From: Sulfurimonas sp. UBA2011
Lineage (GTDB): Bacteria > Campylobacterota > Campylobacteria > Campylobacterales > Sulfurimonadaceae
DNA: 64,000 bases
Direction of reading: 5' to 3'
NCBI GenBank assembly: GCA_002335055.1
Contig: DDCH01000004.1
Span: forward strand, 1-64,000
Part shown: positions 9,243-17,522 of the stretch, piece after piece
How positions within the stretch are numbered: position 1 is the first letter of the stretch
How the letters are laid out: each line of letters opens with the position of its first letter
The notes under the pieces: model-generated
Databases searched by the model: none
Seen by the model: only the letters and a program-made list of their open reading frames with translations
What the model was told of the DNA's origin: nothing
Position numbers and translations under genes: made by a program

Positions 9243-9304
9243 GTTTATATTCTACTACAAGAGTGAACTCCCATAGTAGTTCTCCATGTATAAGTTTCCT
9301 GAGA
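9243..9304 (-). pseudogene. Remnant of a second narK 3' end
   Basis: Read on the minus strand this stretch encodes TYTWRTTMGVHSCSRI followed by a stop. The intact narK ends TRWRTTWGISAGGRI followed by a stop, so WRTT-G---RI and the stop line up. The DNA is also visibly similar (TTTATATTCTAC, then CCCAT, then GTTCTCCAT). It is best explained as the decayed tail of a second narK gene. Tandem narK genes are common. No upstream part of the copy is recognisable. Confidence 0.65.
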
Positions 9305-9401
9305 CTTGGAGATCTATTGGTGTAGAAGATGTTAAGATATAATCTTTCTTAATTGCCTAAAAATAGTTCATACTAAAGGTTCAAACAAAAGATAAATTCT
9401 G

Positions 9402-9407
9402 TATAAT
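9402..9407 (+). promoter_or_regulatory. Putative -10 box of the nitrate reductase operon
   Basis: TATAAT, 35 bp upstream of the ATG at 9443, in the divergent narK/nas region. An AGAGAAA sequence before the ATG may be the ribosome binding site. No strong -35 is visible. Confidence 0.45.
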
Positions 9408-9442
9408 CCATATAACTTAAAGATAAAAGAGAAAATGACCCA

Positions 9443-11011
9443 ATGCAAACGCCACTAGAAAGTTTTATAGATCACAAAGCCGATACTGGGATGCAGTGTG
9501 GCTCTTACGGTATAGATATACCTGCACTTAAAGAGGGTGAACAATATAGATTTCACTTTGATGCTACTGTTTGTGTAGGGTGTCGCTGTTGTGAAGTTGC
9601 TTGTAATGAACAGAACAATAACCCAGCAGATATAAAATGGCGTAGAGTTGGTGAGGTAGAAGGTGGAGAGTTTCCTGGGTTTACTCAGATGATTAACTCT
9701 ATGTCTTGTAACCATTGTGTGGATCCTGAGTGCCTTATTGGTTGTCCTACTGAATCATATATAAAGATAGAAGAAACAGGTATTGTTATCCATGATGATG
9801 ATACTTGTATAGGATGTCAGTACTGTACATGGAATTGTCCTTATGGTGTTCCTGTATTTCATGAAGAGAGAAATATCGTTACAAAATGTCATATGTGTCA
9901 TGAACGTCTTGATGTTGGTCAGTCTCCTGCATGTGTACAGGCTTGTCCAGCAGGTGCTATAGAGATAGAAGCTGTAAATATCAAAGAATGGTTAGAAGAA
10001 AAGATAGATGAAGAAGGAAATATGCCTTTTTTACCTGATGCTAGAATTACAAACTCTACAACTCGTTATACGCTTCCTGATAATTTACCAGAGGATATGA
10101 AAGAAGTTGATGAGCATATACTTAATCCTGCTCATAAAGAGTTACCTCTCGTTTTTATGACGGTACTTACTCAAATTTCACTTGGTGGATTTTTAGCACT
10201 TTTCTTAGGTGATGTAATGAGTCTTTTTGGTTTTGAAGCAACAAATTGGATTATGGCACTTTTAGTGATGTTACCAGCAGCTATAGGTTTACCTCTCTCA
10301 GCACTACACTTAGGTCGTCCATTTTTAGCACTTACAGCTATGAAAAATATTAGAAGGTCATGGTTAAGCAGAGAAGCAGCAGCACTAGGAGCATTTACAG
10401 GACTGATGGGAGCTGTTGTCGCTATGTACTTTTTTGAAGTAAATGCAAGTCTGCGTTTAGCTATAGAGGGCATTACCTTAGCTGTTGGTATTTACGGTAT
10501 TTATGCACAAGCAATGATATACCGTATACGAGCTAGACCATCATGGGATAGATTTACAACTAATTTGAAGTTTTTTGGTGTGGCTTATGTGGGTATATTT
10601 TTACTAGCATTTATAAGTTCTGTACTGAGTTTAAGTGATGTTGTTATTCCGCTTATCGCTATGGGTATGCTTGGTGCATTAGCACAACTATTCTTCACAT
10701 ACGAAGATACAAGAAGCCTAGATACTATAGAAGAAAACCAGTATCAACTCCAACGCACAAAAAGACTCTTAAATGAAAACTTTTCAAGAGTTAAAGTAGG
10801 GCGTATTATGAGTTTAGTGCTTGGTGGTGTTGTTCTTCCTTTACTCGCATTAGTATTTGCTGCAAGCGGTTCGTTTGGACTTGCATCACTAGTCATGCTT
10901 TTAGCACTTGTTATTAGTTCTCTCAGTGAGATAAGTGATAGATTTTTATTTTATACAACTGTTGTACCCCTGAGTATGGCAGGTGGATTTTTTGTAGGGA
11001 AACAGCGATGA
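9443..11011 (+). CDS. Fused DmsB/DmsC-like Fe-S and membrane-anchor subunit
   Basis: 522 residues. The N-terminal half (about 1-190) has four ferredoxin-type cysteine groups: CVGCRCCEVAC, CNHCVDPECLIGC, CIGCQYCTWNC and CHMC...CVQAC. These are enough for four [4Fe-4S] clusters. From about 230 to the end it is a DmsC-like membrane anchor with about eight hydrophobic helices, which in this family takes electrons from quinol. The two subunits, usually separate genes, are one polypeptide here. The nitrate reductase catalytic gene starts within its stop codon (ATGA), so they are translationally coupled. This implies quinol rather than ferredoxin or NADH supplies electrons for nitrate reduction. Confidence 0.85.
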   Translation: MQTPLESFIDHKADTGMQCGSYGIDIPALKEGEQYRFHFDATVCVGCRCCEVACNEQNNNPADIKWRRVGEVEGGEFPGFTQMINSMSCNHCVDPECLIGCPTESYIKIEETGIVIHDDDTCIGCQYCTWNCPYGVPVFHEERNIVTKCHMCHERLDVGQSPACVQACPAGAIEIEAVNIKEWLEEKIDEEGNMPFLPDARITNSTTRYTLPDNLPEDMKEVDEHILNPAHKELPLVFMTVLTQISLGGFLALFLGDVMSLFGFEATNWIMALLVMLPAAIGLPLSALHLGRPFLALTAMKNIRRSWLSREAAALGAFTGLMGAVVAMYFFEVNASLRLAIEGITLAVGIYGIYAQAMIYRIRARPSWDRFTTNLKFFGVAYVGIFLLAFISSVLSLSDVVIPLIAMGMLGALAQLFFTYEDTRSLDTIEENQYQLQRTKRLLNENFSRVKVGRIMSLVLGGVVLPLLALVFAASGSFGLASLVMLLALVISSLSEISDRFLFYTTVVPLSMAGGFFVGKQR

Positions 11012-13302
11012 TACAAAAGATAAAAGATTTTTTAGGTTTTGATATAAAAGCAAAGAAGTATAAACTCTCTCACGATGACACTTTTGGTATGATAAGTGAT
11101 GCCAATAAACCTGATAAATGGGTTTACTCAACTTGTGGTTACTGTGGTGTTGGCTGTGGACTATACATAGGTGTTAAAAATGGTAAGGCTGTTTATACAA
11201 AAGGGGACCCAAAACATGATGTCAACATGGGAACACTCTGTCCCAAAGGTCTCTCTGAACATCAAATGATAAACTCATCAAACAGAGTTATAGCCCCCTT
11301 AATTAAACGTGATGGAAAATTACAAAAAAGTACTTGGGATGAGGCTTTTACTACTGTTAGTGATAGTTTTAAAAGAATTCAAAAAGAACATGGAAAAGGA
11401 GCTGTTGCTGTTATAGGAACAGGACAGCTTTTAACAGAAGAGTTTTACGCTTTAGGAAAGTTTGTGCAGCTTGGTCTTGGTACAAATAACTATGATGGAA
11501 ATACTACTCTTTGTATGGCCTCAGCTGTTATGGGTTATAAACAATCCCTTGGAAGTGATGGACCTGTTAGCTCATATGAAGATTTTCAGTATGCAGATAC
11601 TATTTTTCTTATCGGTGCAAATATCGCAGATAATCATCCGATACTTACACTCCATATAAACAAAAATAAAAAAGCAAATAAAAAAGTGATAGTTATAGAT
11701 CCTAGAGCGAGTAAAACTTCTCAGATGGCTGACTTGTTTATACCTATAAAACCAAGAACAGACTTAGCACTTTATAATGGACTCGCTTATATCGTGATAG
11801 AGCAGGGATGGGAAGATGAGGCTTATATAAAAGCCAATACAAATGGTTATAAAGAACTCAAAAAGCATCTTCAAGATTATCCTCCTCAAGAAGTAGCAAA
11901 TATTACGGGTATAGATGTAAAAACTCTTTATGAACTTGCTCGTGAATTTGTATCACAAAATGCAGTTCTCTCTGCATGGACTATGGGTGTTAACCAATCT
12001 TTTATGGGAACCGATACAGTAAGTGCTATCATAAACCTTCATTTATTAACAGGTCATATTGGTAGAGAGGGTACTGGTCCTTTTAGTCTTACCGGTCAGT
12101 GTAATGCGATGGGAACAAGAGAAACTGGTTTTACCTCTAGTTTACCAGGTTATAGAAACTTTGGTGATGAGGCTGCACTCAAAGAGTATGCAAGTATTGT
12201 CAATGTCCCTGAAGAAATAGTACCTACTTCTCGTGGATACAAATATGCAGACATCATAGCTGCCATAGATAGAGGTGAGATAAAAGCACTTTGGATTACA
12301 GCTACAAATCCACTAGTATCTTTTGTAAACCAAGAAAAACTGAGAAAGACTTTTGCAAAGTTAGACATGTTAGTTGTTCAAGATGCTTTTTTAAGTGACA
12401 CGGCTGAGGTAGCTGATGTTGTTTTTTCAGCTGCTACTTGGGGTGAAAAAGAGGGTGTTTATACAAATAGTGAACGTCGTTGTAACCGAACTAACAAAGC
12501 TGTAGAACCTTTAGGTGATTCTAAAAGCGACTTCGACATTGTTTTAGAATTTTCAAAATACTTTCCTGGTGTACATGAGATGTTATTTCCTTCTTGGACT
12601 AAACCAGAAGATGCTTTTACTGAGTGGAAAAAAGTCTCAAAAGGACAACTCTGTGACTACTCTGGTATAACATATGACTTACTTGAAAAAGAGGGTGGTA
12701 TTCAGTGGCCGTGTAACGAAGAGAGACCTTTAGGTACTAAAAGACTTTATTCTCCAGATATTCCTTTTAGAACAGCTGACCAAAAAGCAAAGTTTATCTG
12801 TGGGGATTGGTTCCCTATGGCAGAAGCTATAAGTGGAGAGTTCCCTGTTATTTTAAACACAGGAAGAACAGTGGAACAGTGGCATACTCGTACAAAAACA
12901 AAAACGATAGCTATACTTAATGACTTGGCACCAGAAGCCTGGGTTGATGTGAGTCCTAAAGATGCACTCAAACTCAAAGTTAAAAGTGGTGATAGAATGA
13001 GTCTCTCCTCTGCCCGTGGTCGTATAGACGATGTAATCGTTCGTGTGACTGGAAGTGTAAGAGAAGGTAACGTTTTTGTACCTTTTCACTTTAATGAGCA
13101 ACTAATAAACACTCTGACAAATGAGAGCTTCTGTCCAAAGTCGGGCGAGCCAAACTTTAAACAGACGGCGATTCAACTACACTCTAAAGAAGTACCTGAT
13201 GGTTTAGTTATGGAAACGACAAAGATAAGTGGAGAGATATCACACAAAAAGACAAGATACGAAGGTGTGGCTTTTAAAGAAAAAGAGTACAAAACTTCAT
13301 AA
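11008..13302 (+). CDS. nasA: NasA/NarB-type molybdopterin nitrate reductase
   Basis: 764 residues of the molybdopterin oxidoreductase family, reducing nitrate to nitrite. An N-terminal [4Fe-4S] site is formed by Cys43, Cys46, Cys50 and Cys78. The LCMASAVMGYK segment supplies the probable Mo ligand Cys169, as in NasA, NarB and FdhH. GQCNAMGTRETG and the C-terminal TGRTVEQWHT and P-x-HFNE segments are typical of assimilatory nitrate reductases. There is no Tat signal, so it is cytoplasmic. ATGA overlap with the upstream Fe-S/membrane subunit and nearby narK and nirA support nitrate over formate as substrate. It overlaps the convergent aspartyl protease gene by 6 bp. Confidence 0.88.
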   Translation: MIQKIKDFLGFDIKAKKYKLSHDDTFGMISDANKPDKWVYSTCGYCGVGCGLYIGVKNGKAVYTKGDPKHDVNMGTLCPKGLSEHQMINSSNRVIAPLIKRDGKLQKSTWDEAFTTVSDSFKRIQKEHGKGAVAVIGTGQLLTEEFYALGKFVQLGLGTNNYDGNTTLCMASAVMGYKQSLGSDGPVSSYEDFQYADTIFLIGANIADNHPILTLHINKNKKANKKVIVIDPRASKTSQMADLFIPIKPRTDLALYNGLAYIVIEQGWEDEAYIKANTNGYKELKKHLQDYPPQEVANITGIDVKTLYELAREFVSQNAVLSAWTMGVNQSFMGTDTVSAIINLHLLTGHIGREGTGPFSLTGQCNAMGTRETGFTSSLPGYRNFGDEAALKEYASIVNVPEEIVPTSRGYKYADIIAAIDRGEIKALWITATNPLVSFVNQEKLRKTFAKLDMLVVQDAFLSDTAEVADVVFSAATWGEKEGVYTNSERRCNRTNKAVEPLGDSKSDFDIVLEFSKYFPGVHEMLFPSWTKPEDAFTEWKKVSKGQLCDYSGITYDLLEKEGGIQWPCNEERPLGTKRLYSPDIPFRTADQKAKFICGDWFPMAEAISGEFPVILNTGRTVEQWHTRTKTKTIAILNDLAPEAWVDVSPKDALKLKVKSGDRMSLSSARGRIDDVIVRVTGSVREGNVFVPFHFNEQLINTLTNESFCPKSGEPNFKQTAIQLHSKEVPDGLVMETTKISGEISHKKTRYEGVAFKEKEYKTS

Positions 13303-14451
13303 GTTAAGTATTACTTGTATAAGTTTAGTGTCTCTTTTGATAGTGAGCTTTACAGAAGTAGTATCATGGAAGATACTTTTTTGTGCTAAAAGTGAAAACT
13401 CACAATAGTCTTTTTGTGAAAAATTCAATGTGTCTAAATCATTGATAGATAAAATTATATCACCAATCTTTAACCTTGACTTATAAGTAGGAGAGCCTTC
13501 AACTATAGCTGAAATATAGAGCTTTTTTTCTTTATTCCAAAATGTTAAAAAACCAAAACTTTTTAGAAAATCTTCTTTTATTTCTTCGTTTCTCTTTTTT
13601 AAATAAACTTTTCTTTTTTTAAAATCCATAATGATATGGAAGTTTTTTAAAAAAGAAGTTCCAGCAATATTTTGAGCATTTTCTTGGTATGAGATAGGAA
13701 ATGAAGAGATTCCTATCTTATTTATAATTTTAAAGTTTTTTAGTAAAAATATGTCTATGAAACTAAACTGGTTAAGCCCACTAAAACTACTTGAAAATAT
13801 TCCTGCTGTTCTTTGCTTTTGTAACTCTTTTTGTTCACAATAATTGAGAAACTTTTTATCACCTATCATCAAACCATCATTTTTTCCTGTATCAATGCCT
13901 ACTTCAAAGGTTTTATTTTCTATTTGTAGTTTAAATGCAGGGATTCCAGTATTTAGACTTAAAAGTTTAGTAGAACTAAAACCTTGTGTACTTGGGAGTT
14001 TATCACTAAGTATAAGCTCTTTTTTCTCAATATTGAGGTCTAAGATGAGGTCTTGAAATAGGTTGAAACCTAATATACCATCAAACTCTAAACAAGAAAG
14101 GGGAAAGTTTTTCGAAAAATCATCTTTAATAACAAAAAAGTCATTAAAAATAAGACCTCCAATTTCCAAAGAATCAAGACTATACACTTCCATATCTTTT
14201 TGTGTACCAAAGGCATCAATTGTTTGAACACTCTCTTGTGTATTTTTACATTGAAGTTCTGCTAATAACTGGGGTGAGAAGAGAGTAAATGCAGCAGTAT
14301 CTAAAAGCAGTCTATATGATTTAGTATTAATTATAATTGATATAAATAGAAGTCCTGCTTTTGATTGGAGTGAAATTGTTTTTGAGAAGTTCTTAGTCTG
14401 TACTTTAGCACACTGTAGAGGAGTTCTTTTAGGTGAAAATAGATTGAACAT
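13297..14451 (-). CDS. Retropepsin-like aspartyl protease with PDZ domain
   Basis: About 384 residues. Two aspartyl-protease-like motifs are present: LLLDTAAFTLFS near residue 50 and VGIDTGKNDGLMIG near 190. Each half also has a hydrophobic-hydrophobic-Gly motif (DGILGFNLF, IAGTSFL), so the chain carries both catalytic lobes. A PDZ domain follows at about 310-384 (SRLKIGDIILSINDLD). No obvious signal peptide. The ATG at 14451 follows a GTGAG site; a GTG at 14460 is the alternative. It lies between nasA and nirA on the opposite strand. Its substrate is unknown. Confidence 0.75.
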   Translation of the reverse strand: MFNLFSPKRTPLQCAKVQTKNFSKTISLQSKAGLLFISIIINTKSYRLLLDTAAFTLFSPQLLAELQCKNTQESVQTIDAFGTQKDMEVYSLDSLEIGGLIFNDFFVIKDDFSKNFPLSCLEFDGILGFNLFQDLILDLNIEKKELILSDKLPSTQGFSSTKLLSLNTGIPAFKLQIENKTFEVGIDTGKNDGLMIGDKKFLNYCEQKELQKQRTAGIFSSSFSGLNQFSFIDIFLLKNFKIINKIGISSFPISYQENAQNIAGTSFLKNFHIIMDFKKRKVYLKKRNEEIKEDFLKSFGFLTFWNKEKKLYISAIVEGSPTYKSRLKIGDIILSINDLDTLNFSQKDYCEFSLLAQKSIFHDTTSVKLTIKRDTKLIQVILNL

Positions 14452-14542
14452 AATACTCACTATTTATTAAATGCATAAATTATAATCAAAAAGATATTAA
14501 AAATTGAGTAAATATGGATAAAATAAGAAATAAAAACATCTA

Positions 14543-16486
14543 ATGGATATAACATATATGAAAGCACTTCAAAAAGCATTTAATATTCACAGTCACAAAA
14601 TTAATAAAATAGAAGTAATAAAGAATTCTAAAACAGCACAAGAAGCATACGATATGTTAGAGACGTATGCAGTAAATGGTTTTGATTCTGTGCCTCCTGA
14701 AGATAAGTCTTATTTTTTAAAATGTTTTGGTATTTACTATCGTCCAGCGACACCAGAGAAGTTTATGCTAAAACTTCGTATTCCTGGTGGTTTTATGACG
14801 GCAGAACAGGCTCGTGTTATAGGTGAATGTTCTTTAGAATTTGGACAAGATTATATTGACCTTACTACAAGACAACAGTGTGAACTTAGATACTTAACTA
14901 TAGAGTCATTACCTCCCATCATAAAAAGACTAAATGCAGTAGGTGTTTCTGCTTTTCAAACAGGTGTAGATAATATTCGTGGAATTGTTGCAGACCCCTT
15001 TGATGATTTAGCCTTTGATAATGTTATCCCCTCTCATGGGACACTTCTCAGACTCCAAGATATATTTTTAGAAAAACCTGAGTGGATTTCAACACTACCA
15101 AGAAAATTCAACACATCAATCACCGGAAACTTATCAAATAGATGTAATGTTTATGGGAATGACTGCTGTTTTGCTTTAGCACAAAAAGATGGAGTCTTTG
15201 GATACAACTTATACCTTGGTGGCCGTGTTGGTATGCTTGCTAAAAGTGCAGATATCTTTTTAAAAAATGAAGAAGAAGTATTAGCTGCGTTTAGTGCAAC
15301 TATTGAGCTTTTTAAGCGGTATGGTTTCCGTGATAATCGTAACAAAAGTAGACTCTATTTCCTTATAGATTCTGTAGGTATGCAAGAGATGGCAAATTCT
15401 ATTAGAGAACATGCAGGGATAGAGTTTGCTCATGCTGGTGAGACGATGACAACTATGAATTATATAGAAGCAGATCATGGAAAAATTCAACTTCGTGATG
15501 GAACATTTGGAGTCCATGTTGTTGTACCTTCTGGTATCTTTAAAGGTTCTTCTTTTATTAAAGCAGCTGAGCTTGCAATAAAACATGGAAATAGTGAACT
15601 TCGTTTTGATATGGAACAGAGTTTTTATTTTATGGGTGTTAAAGATTTAAATGCACTACTTCAAGAAGATTATTTTCTTGAGTACAAAAATATAGATACT
15701 CCATATAAAAACCACCTTATCGCTTGTGCAGGTACAGAACATTGTCCATTTGGAGTGATAGAGAACAAAAATGATGCAATATCTATGGCTGAGTATCTTG
15801 ATGAAAAAGTGCCTCTAGAGAGTGGTCGTGTGCGTATGTACTGGTCCGCTTGCGTAAAAGGATGTGGTATCCATGGTTTAGGAGATATCGGTTTTGAAGG
15901 CTGTAAGGCCAAGATAGAAGGTATTAATAGAGAAGGTGTACATATCTTCCTTGGAGGAAAACTTTCAGGGGAGTCTACTGAAGGCCAGACCGTGATAAAG
16001 TCAGTACCCTTAGAATATGCAAAACTCTATGTAGAGTCTTTAATGTTAGAGTATAAAAGATTACGAAATGAGGGTGAAGATTTTGAGTCTTTTCATACAA
16101 GAGTCTTAAGTTATTACACAAGAGCATATGTAGGTTTTGTGATGATGCTAAAAGCATACCTTAGAGCAAAAAACATAGATATTGTTTGTGGTTTTGAGAC
16201 AAAAGTATTAACAGGAAAAAATGAAGAGTTTGAAGTTTTTGAACTTGGAAGAAAACTCTACTATCATCTAACAAAAGAAGAGCCATACTCTTCATATGAG
16301 CGTTTTACACCAGGAAATAAAAGAGAAAAACTAACAGATATTCGTAAACTTGTACCAGGTACAGATGAAGTTATTGTACTTATGTTAGAGTATATGCTTA
16401 ACCCTGACGAGAGACTACGTGCTGTTGTTTTTTCCGAAATCACACCCTATATACTTTTATACAATATAACAAAAAGTATTGATTAG
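14543..16486 (+). CDS. nirA: Siroheme ferredoxin-type nitrite reductase with C-terminal extension
   Basis: 647 residues. Nitrite/sulfite reductase half-domains precede the siroheme-[4Fe-4S] ligands ACAGTEHC (C-x5-C, about residue 395) and SACVKGC (C-x3-C, about 435). It reduces nitrite to ammonium in the cytoplasm. Context with narK and nasA points to nitrite rather than sulfite. After the conserved core ends near residue 535 there is an extra segment of about 110 residues, making it longer than usual NirA (around 500-590). The start is ATG 14543; ATG 14558, preceded by GGAT, is a good alternative. Confidence 0.88.
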   Translation: MDITYMKALQKAFNIHSHKINKIEVIKNSKTAQEAYDMLETYAVNGFDSVPPEDKSYFLKCFGIYYRPATPEKFMLKLRIPGGFMTAEQARVIGECSLEFGQDYIDLTTRQQCELRYLTIESLPPIIKRLNAVGVSAFQTGVDNIRGIVADPFDDLAFDNVIPSHGTLLRLQDIFLEKPEWISTLPRKFNTSITGNLSNRCNVYGNDCCFALAQKDGVFGYNLYLGGRVGMLAKSADIFLKNEEEVLAAFSATIELFKRYGFRDNRNKSRLYFLIDSVGMQEMANSIREHAGIEFAHAGETMTTMNYIEADHGKIQLRDGTFGVHVVVPSGIFKGSSFIKAAELAIKHGNSELRFDMEQSFYFMGVKDLNALLQEDYFLEYKNIDTPYKNHLIACAGTEHCPFGVIENKNDAISMAEYLDEKVPLESGRVRMYWSACVKGCGIHGLGDIGFEGCKAKIEGINREGVHIFLGGKLSGESTEGQTVIKSVPLEYAKLYVESLMLEYKRLRNEGEDFESFHTRVLSYYTRAYVGFVMMLKAYLRAKNIDIVCGFETKVLTGKNEEFEVFELGRKLYYHLTKEEPYSSYERFTPGNKREKLTDIRKLVPGTDEVIVLMLEYMLNPDERLRAVVFSEITPYILLYNITKSID

Positions 16487-16524
16487 GTTTCAAACCTGTC
16501 AGCTGATTTAAAGAGATTTTTCAG

Positions 16525-17270
<746 letters not shown>

Positions 17271-17295
17271 TTATAAAATAAAAGGAAACCAAGAT

Positions 17296-17517
17296 ATGAA
17301 AACAGAAGAATTAACGGGAAAGATATTAGAAATGAATCCAAATATAGATCGTTACCAGCTAGCACTTGCAATTGCTGCAAGATGTGATGAGTTAGAAAAT
17401 GGTGCGCAAAGTAAACTAAGTGTAAGTGCTAAATCTATAAAGTCTGCAGATTTAGCACTTATGGAAATGGCAGAAGGTCTTGTTACAATTAAAGGCTTTG
17501 TTGACCTCGAAAAGTAG
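17296..17517 (+). CDS. rpoZ: RNA polymerase omega subunit
   Basis: 73-residue omega subunit that helps assemble and stabilise RNA polymerase and, in proteobacteria, contributes to a ppGpp site. The segment NRYQLALAIAARCDEL-like (here DRYQLALAIAARCDEL) is the family hallmark. It lies 25 bp after pyrH with an AAGGAAA ribosome binding site and directly before spoT, as in many proteobacteria. Confidence 0.93.
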   Translation: MKTEELTGKILEMNPNIDRYQLALAIAARCDELENGAQSKLSVSAKSIKSADLALMEMAEGLVTIKGFVDLEK

Positions 17518-17522
17518 ATCTT

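Larger units (their letters stand above)
9135..9442. other. Divergent control region between narK and nas genes
   Basis: 308 bp. It holds the narK promoter on the left, a remnant of a second narK 3' end (about 9243-9304), and a TATAAT for the plus-strand nas operon at 9402-9407. No RNA gene is seen. Nothing else in it is explained. Confidence 0.6.

Noticed and set aside
11008..13302. Formate dehydrogenase or periplasmic NapA
   Set aside because: No Tat signal, and the neighbours are narK and a siroheme nitrite reductase. The LCMASAV and GQCNAMGTRE segments fit NasA/NarB better.
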